In this document: positions 51,719-56,081 of the stretch, one piece after another
Position numbering within the stretch: position 1 is the first letter of the stretch
How the letters are laid out: every line of letters begins with the position of its first letter
Origin: Pirellulales bacterium
GTDB lineage: Bacteria > Planctomycetota > Planctomycetia > Pirellulales > JAICIG01
NCBI GenBank assembly: GCA_025924495.1
Contig: JAICIG010000001.1
Span: 1-56,081, forward strand
DNA length: 56,081 nt
Direction of reading: 5' to 3'
Translations under genes and position numbers: made by a program
The notes under the pieces: generated by a model
What the model saw: the letters and a program-made list of their open reading frames with translations, nothing else
Database searches by the model: none
What the model was told of the DNA's origin: nothing

Positions 51719-52720
51719 TTAGGCGGTTTGCGGATGCGCTGCGAGCCATTCGGCTGCGCATTTCCGGGCGGCTCCGACGTCGCGCTGCAGTTGGGCTTGC
51801 AGTTTGTCGACGCCGGAAAAGGAATGTACGTCGCGCAGACGGCCGAGGAAGTCGACTTCCAACGGCTGCCCATAGAGCGACTGGTTGAAACCAATCAGAT
51901 GCACTTCAACCTTCAAAGCCTGCTCGCCGAAGGTCGGATTGCCGCCGATATTAATCGCTGCCGGCCAGCGCTCGCTCTGCGTTCTGGCCACGCCCGCATA
52001 GACTCCGGCGCCAGGCAACAGCGTATCGACGGCACTGACGTTCGCAGTAGGAAATCCGATGCGATTGCCGCGTCCGGCGCCATGAGTCACCAAACCGCGA
52101 ATGCGATAGGGTTGCGTAAGCAGCCGGCGCGCGTCGTCGACTGCTCCGGCGGCCAGCAGCTTTCGCACGCGCGAACTCGACACGATTTCCCCATCCATCA
52201 CGACCGGATCAACGACCTCCAGAGCCATCTCGGCCGCCGCGGTGAATTTTCGCAACACGTCGATCGTGCCGGTGCGACCGCGTCCGAAAAAGAAATTCGG
52301 CCCTTCGACCATCGCTCGAGCCGCCAGTTTGCCGCGGACGATCTCGTCGAAAAACTCCCGATCGGTCAGATTCAACAGTTTCTCGTCGGTCGGATAGGCG
52401 ATTATCGAGTCGACCCCGAGTTCGAGGAGCAATTGCGCCTTGCGGTCGGTCCAGGTGAGCGGCGGCGGCGCTGCGCTGGGTCGCAACAAGCGCACTGGGT
52501 GCGGATCGAACGTGAAGACGACGGCCGCCCCCCCCACGCGCCGGGCTTGAGCAATCAGCCGTTCGACAATCCGGGCATGGCCAAGGTGCACTCCATCAAA
52601 GTTGCCGATCGCCACAGCGCCGCCGCGCAGTTCGTCGGCAAGCGCGGCGAGATCACGCAATAGTTTCACAGGCAGGACTAAGGCGACATGGGCGGAATGA
52701 TCGGAACAAGTTGACTGCAT
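51719..52720 (-). CDS. ribF: Bifunctional riboflavin kinase/FAD synthetase
   Basis: A 333-residue enzyme that turns riboflavin into FMN and then FAD. The N-terminal FAD synthetase has GNFDGVHLGHARIV (HxGH nucleotidyl site) and FTFDPHP; SSRVRKLLAAG is the second ATP-site motif. The C-terminal riboflavin kinase has GRGNRIGFPTANV and a Mg/ATP site, then INIGGNPTFGE and VEVHLIGF. The length is standard. ATG 52720 is preferred over TTG 52747. It is divergent from the Ppx/GppA gene, with about 100 nt between starts. Confidence 0.95.
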   Translation of the reverse strand: MQSTCSDHSAHVALVLPVKLLRDLAALADELRGGAVAIGNFDGVHLGHARIVERLIAQARRVGGAAVVFTFDPHPVRLLRPSAAPPPLTWTDRKAQLLLELGVDSIIAYPTDEKLLNLTDREFFDEIVRGKLAARAMVEGPNFFFGRGRTGTIDVLRKFTAAAEMALEVVDPVVMDGEIVSSSRVRKLLAAGAVDDARRLLTQPYRIRGLVTHGAGRGNRIGFPTANVSAVDTLLPGAGVYAGVARTQSERWPAAINIGGNPTFGEQALKVEVHLIGFNQSLYGQPLEVDFLGRLRDVHSFSGVDKLQAQLQRDVGAARKCAAEWLAAHPQTA

Positions 52721-52821
52721 TATCTTTATCGACGATGAAACGGTCAACCGCCTCGCCCGCGACCACAGCCTTGTGGTATGGTTATGGCATACGCGTCCCC
52801 CGTCTCATCTCGTGCGATCGC

Positions 52822-54480
52822 ATGGAAGACAAGCAGAAGTTTCTCTCGCCAGACTTGGCTCATCGCTTCGCGGCGATCGACGTCGGAACAAACAGTATTC
52901 GCCTGGTGGTGGCCGAAGCCTTGCGCGAAGGGCATTACCGGGTGCTCACCGAAGAGAAAGAGGCGGCCCGGCTCGGCAAAGATCTCAGCTCTACCGGCCG
53001 CCTCAATCCGGCCGCGGTCGAGCGCTCGCTGGAGGCCTTGCGGCGGATGAAGCAAATCGCCGTGGGTTATCAGGTGCGCGAATTGCGCGTGATCGGCACG
53101 TGCGCCATCCGCGAAGCCAAAGACGGGGCCGATTTCTGCCGCCGGGCCAAGCAGGAGATCGATCTGGACATTGAGGTCATCAGCGCGGAACAAGAAGCGC
53201 TGCTCGCCTTTCACAGCGTCGTCCGCAATTTCCACTTGGAAGGCAAAGACGTCGCGGTCGCCGATATTGGCGGCGGCAGCACCGAAATCATTCTAGCTTC
53301 GGCTGAGATGATCGAAGACATCTGCACCACGCCGCTCGGCGCCGTGCGAATGACCGACGTTTACGCGGGCGGCGAGGAATTCTCGCCCCAGAGTTACGAC
53401 CGTATGGTGGCGGGCATCGACCGCGAATTGCGCAAGCACACCAAAGGCGTGATCATGACGCCGCACGTGCTGATTGGCTCAGGCGGCACCTTCACCACCT
53501 TGGCCGAAATGGTCATGGCCGGCAAAGGGCAGATGGGCTTGCCGCTGCGCGGTTACGAGATCACCCACGCCGAAATCGGGCATTTGCTCGATCGCCTGCG
53601 AAAAATGCCCGCCAAAGCGCGGCGCAATTTGCCTGGACTCAGCCCCGACCGCGTCGACATCATTGTCGCGGGGGTGACGATCATCGATCGGATCATGCGG
53701 CGATTTAAAGTCAATCGTCTGCAGATCCACGACCGCGGCGTGCGTGACGGCTTGTTGCTCTCCATGATCGATAATTCGCTCGGCGCCGCCCGACAAGATC
53801 CGCACGACCAGGAGGCCGCGATCGAACGATTCGCCCGAGGCTGCGGTTGCGACGTGGGGCATAGCCGGCAAGTGTCGCTGTTGGCGGGCATGATCTTCGT
53901 GCAGTTGGCCGAGGAACTCGGCTTGTCCGCGGAAGATCGCCGCCTGCTCGAAGCCGCCGCCAAGCTGCAAGACGTGGGCTACTTGATCAACTATGAGAAG
54001 CACCACAAGCATAGTTACCATCTGATCCTCAACAGCCGATTGCCTGGCTTCCAACCGCACGAGTTGGAATTGATCGCCAATATCGCGCGATACCACCGCG
54101 GCAAAGAGCCGAAGAAAAAGCACGACAACTTCAGCCGGCTGTCCGTCAAGGACCAGCAGCGCGTCCGGTATCTGGCGGCCATCCTGCGGTTCGCCGGGGG
54201 ACTGGACCGCAGTAATACTCAGCAAATCAAGTCGCTTTCGATCGCCCTGGACGACGACGACGCCACGCTGCACGTCGTCGCCGACGAACATCCCGAAGTC
54301 GATATCTGGGCCGCCTTGCGCCGAGCCGAGCCGTTGGAAAAGGCGCTCGGCAGGCGGATTGTCATCGAATGGAAGCCGACCGATGCCTCGCCGACGGCCA
54401 AAAATAAGAATGGCAAACGCCCTGCTACCGATGGCCGCGCAGACTCGGCTGCCGCCGAGCGCAAAGCCCGGGCGCGATAG
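52822..54480 (+). CDS. Ppx/GppA-family phosphatase with HD domain
   Basis: A 552-residue exopolyphosphatase / pppGpp phosphatase-type protein. The actin-like ATPase fold has phosphate-1 motif FAAIDVGTNSIRLVV and phosphate-2 motif DIGGGSTEI, then LIGSGGTFTTLAEM. The C-terminal part (VGHSRQVSLLAGMIFVQLAEELGLSAEDRRLLEAAAKLQDVG..KHSYHLI) is the HD-like domain found in long Ppx enzymes. The basic tail (NKNGKRPATDGRAD) is low-complexity. ATG 52822 is chosen by homology to the usual N-terminus. It degrades polyphosphate or pppGpp in stress adaptation; which of the two cannot be told. Confidence 0.92.
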   Translation: MEDKQKFLSPDLAHRFAAIDVGTNSIRLVVAEALREGHYRVLTEEKEAARLGKDLSSTGRLNPAAVERSLEALRRMKQIAVGYQVRELRVIGTCAIREAKDGADFCRRAKQEIDLDIEVISAEQEALLAFHSVVRNFHLEGKDVAVADIGGGSTEIILASAEMIEDICTTPLGAVRMTDVYAGGEEFSPQSYDRMVAGIDRELRKHTKGVIMTPHVLIGSGGTFTTLAEMVMAGKGQMGLPLRGYEITHAEIGHLLDRLRKMPAKARRNLPGLSPDRVDIIVAGVTIIDRIMRRFKVNRLQIHDRGVRDGLLLSMIDNSLGAARQDPHDQEAAIERFARGCGCDVGHSRQVSLLAGMIFVQLAEELGLSAEDRRLLEAAAKLQDVGYLINYEKHHKHSYHLILNSRLPGFQPHELELIANIARYHRGKEPKKKHDNFSRLSVKDQQRVRYLAAILRFAGGLDRSNTQQIKSLSIALDDDDATLHVVADEHPEVDIWAALRRAEPLEKALGRRIVIEWKPTDASPTAKNKNGKRPATDGRADSAAAERKARAR

Positions 54481-54498
54481 TCCTCAAGCAACCGAGTC

Positions 54499-55383
54499 TC
54501 ATCGCCCGAAGCCGCTGAACCGCGTCGCGGAATGCACGGCTTCCAGTTGATGAAATGCTGCTGGCAGGAATCGCACCAAATCGCTGGCGATCAACGAGAC
54601 TTCGCCGAGTTCCGCGGCGGCCAGGTCGCCGGCCAGGCCGTGCAGATGAACGCCGAGTCGCGCGGCATCGAAAGGCGATAGTTTCTGGCAGAGCAGGGCC
54701 GTGATGAGCCCCGTCAGCACGTCGCCGGTTCCGCCCGTTGCCATGCCGGGATTGCCGGTTTCGTTATGTGCCTGATGCTGCCCATCGGTAATAAAGGTGC
54801 GGTGCCCTTTCAAAACAATGACAATTCCTGAGCGCGCCGCGAGTTCCAATGCAGCCTCCTCATACTGTTTGCGAGGCAGGTGCTTTTGGCCGCGGGTGAG
54901 CCGCTGAAATTCGCCAGGGTGCGGCGTCAGAATTCGAGGACCGCCCGGTCTGGCGAGGACCCCTGGCTGATCAGCCAAGGCATTGAGCGCATCGGCGTCA
55001 AAAACGGCGGGCAGCTGCAGCGATTCGTAAAGCCACTTCACGAGCCGCCTCAATCCATCCGATTGTCCTAGGCCGGGCCCGCAAGCAACGGCGGTGGCTT
55101 TCGCTGCCAACTCCTCAAGCGACTGTTGCGCCGCTCCGGCAATCCTGCCTTGTTCGTCTGCCGGCAGAGGCGCCGTCATATATGAAGGTTCGAAGGAAGC
55201 GACAATCTGCAGGCAGGGCGCTGCGGTCGCCAATTGCACCAGGCCGGCCCCGCCGCGCAGCGCCGACATGCCGGCCAGCGAGATCGCCCCGGTCATCCCG
55301 CACGACCCGCCAACGAGCAGCGCACGCCCATAGTCGCCTTTATGACTATCAGGTTTTCGTGGCGGTAATTGGGGGAGCGACAT
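54499..55383 (-). CDS. nnrD: ADP-dependent NAD(P)H-hydrate dehydratase
   Basis: A 294-residue YjeF-C-type repair enzyme that restores damaged NAD(P)H hydrates. Motifs: KGDYGRALLVGGSCGMTGAISLA, CGPGLGQSDGL, FDADALNALAD, ILTPHPGEFQRL, LKGHRTFI and NPGMATGGTGDVLTGLI (with the catalytic Asp). It lacks the N-terminal epimerase domain found in fused NnrED. ATG 55383 is chosen as it starts the family's N-terminus. It follows larB by 55 nt on the same strand. Confidence 0.94.
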   Translation of the reverse strand: MSLPQLPPRKPDSHKGDYGRALLVGGSCGMTGAISLAGMSALRGGAGLVQLATAAPCLQIVASFEPSYMTAPLPADEQGRIAGAAQQSLEELAAKATAVACGPGLGQSDGLRRLVKWLYESLQLPAVFDADALNALADQPGVLARPGGPRILTPHPGEFQRLTRGQKHLPRKQYEEAALELAARSGIVIVLKGHRTFITDGQHQAHNETGNPGMATGGTGDVLTGLITALLCQKLSPFDAARLGVHLHGLAGDLAAAELGEVSLIASDLVRFLPAAFHQLEAVHSATRFSGFGR

Positions 55384-55438
55384 GGAAGCTCGAAACGCTG
55401 AACGAGGAGCGGCGGGAGAACAATACCTGGACTGAACC

Positions 55439-56081
55439 TTATCCCCGCCGCGACCGGCGGGCAATCATTCCGGCAACGTAGGCGCCTTTGAAGCCGGCAT
55501 CGATATTCACGACCGTCACATTAGCGGCGCAGCTATTGAGCATGCTAAGCAACGCGGCCACGCCGTTGAAATTGGCCCCATAACCGACGCTGGTCGGCAC
55601 GGCGATGACGGGGCAATCGACATAACCGCCGACAACGCTCGGCAACGCTCCCTCCATGCCGGCAATCACGACGACAGCATCGGCGTCGACAAACTCGGGC
55701 AATCGTGCAGGCAGGCGATGCGGGCCCGCCACGCCTACATCTTGAATCAACTTTACCCGAGCGCCCATCCAGAGCGCCGTCTCGCGAGCCTCCTCGGCGA
55801 CTGGTAAATCGCTGGTGCCCGCAGTGAGAATGGCGATGAATCCGCCGTCAGGCGGATCGCCGTTCTGGTTGCCGAGGGGAATTCTAAACGTGCGGGCCAT
55901 GGGGTTGTATCGCCCGCCGGCAAACCGGGGCGTCAGATCGGCCGCCTGCTCGGGCGAAATGCGCGTGGCGAAGACGTCGACCCGCTCGGCGATCAAGGTG
56001 CGAAAGATTTTGTCGAGCGAATCGACTGATTTCCCCTGGCCGAATACCACTTCGGGGAACCCGCAACGGCGGCGGCGGTCG
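55439..56081 (-). CDS. larB: Nickel pincer cofactor biosynthesis protein LarB, 5' end cut off
   Basis: At least 214 residues; the frame continues off the right edge (the last codons read CGFPEVVFGQGKS, a conserved LarB segment, so no start lies here). LarB carboxylates and hydrolyses nicotinic acid adenine dinucleotide in making the nickel-pincer cofactor of lactate racemase. Landmarks: AILTAGTSDLPVAEEA, DVGVAGPHRL, VIAGMEGALPSVVGG and VPTSVGYGANFNGVAALLSMLNSCA. larC and larE are not visible in this window. It may share a transcript with nnrD downstream. Confidence 0.94.
   Translation of the reverse strand, partial: DRRRRCGFPEVVFGQGKSVDSLDKIFRTLIAERVDVFATRISPEQAADLTPRFAGGRYNPMARTFRIPLGNQNGDPPDGGFIAILTAGTSDLPVAEEARETALWMGARVKLIQDVGVAGPHRLPARLPEFVDADAVVVIAGMEGALPSVVGGYVDCPVIAVPTSVGYGANFNGVAALLSMLNSCAANVTVVNIDAGFKGAYVAGMIARRSRRG

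Overview
The window reads as chromosomal DNA of a planctomycete, probably a Pirellulales-type member of the Planctomycetota. The diagnostic genes are the DUF1501 Tat-exported protein paired with a PSCyt1/DUF1549/LamG/DUF1553 protein, a second DUF1549/DUF1553 protein next to an EF-hand lipoprotein, many GTG and TTG starts, and uniformly high GC. No insertion sequence, prophage or CRISPR array is visible.

The most striking region is the left end. The minus strand carries the 5' part of a Ro60/Rsr (TROVE-domain) gene at 1-569. It is preceded, on the same strand and with only 11-18 nt between units, by six tandem small RNA units at 593-1380. Each unit is bounded by a 7-9 bp terminal helix whose two strands differ from unit to unit but stay complementary. 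An asymmetric internal loop, a second covarying helix and an invariant UACAU follow. Units C, D and E enclose a tRNA-like domain in circularly permuted order: T arm, 3' acceptor strand, loop, 5' acceptor strand, then a D arm (clear in C and D, weak in E). B has a T arm in a different topology, and A and F have short non-tRNA inserts. I interpret this as an array of six bacterial Y RNAs (YrlA type) co-oriented with their Ro60 partner.

From 1.5 to 12.5 kb, mostly on the plus strand, lie an Isoquinoline-oxidoreductase-type molybdoenzyme (small and large subunits) overlapping an archaemetzincin, a DUF4126 membrane protein, an exported kelch protein, a nucleotidyltransferase-fold protein (minus), a metallophosphoesterase, an exported protein overlapping a PQQ-type beta-propeller, and a single-domain response regulator.

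From 13 to 31.6 kb is a large efflux locus. It holds a lipoprotein adaptor with two RND pumps, a small secreted Gly/Tyr-rich protein, a TetR regulator with a palindromic operator in front of it, a second adaptor with two more RND pumps, and a second single-domain response regulator. No TolC-type outer-membrane channel is present. Pumps 3 and 4 carry an extra two-helix insert, and pump 1 carries a C-terminal two-helix extension.

From 31.6 to 47.8 kb, mostly minus strand, are the DUF1501/PSD1 pair, a BON-domain protein, a ribosome-hibernation-factor-like protein with a sigma-region-like C-terminus, a GH10-like protein, purC (plus), the EF-hand lipoprotein/DUF1549 pair, and an M81 metallopeptidase with a class III aminotransferase. 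The right end holds small proteins, a structured RNA-like leader, a TPR protein, an SGNH-like protein, ribF, a Ppx/GppA-HD phosphatase, nnrD and the 3' part of larB.
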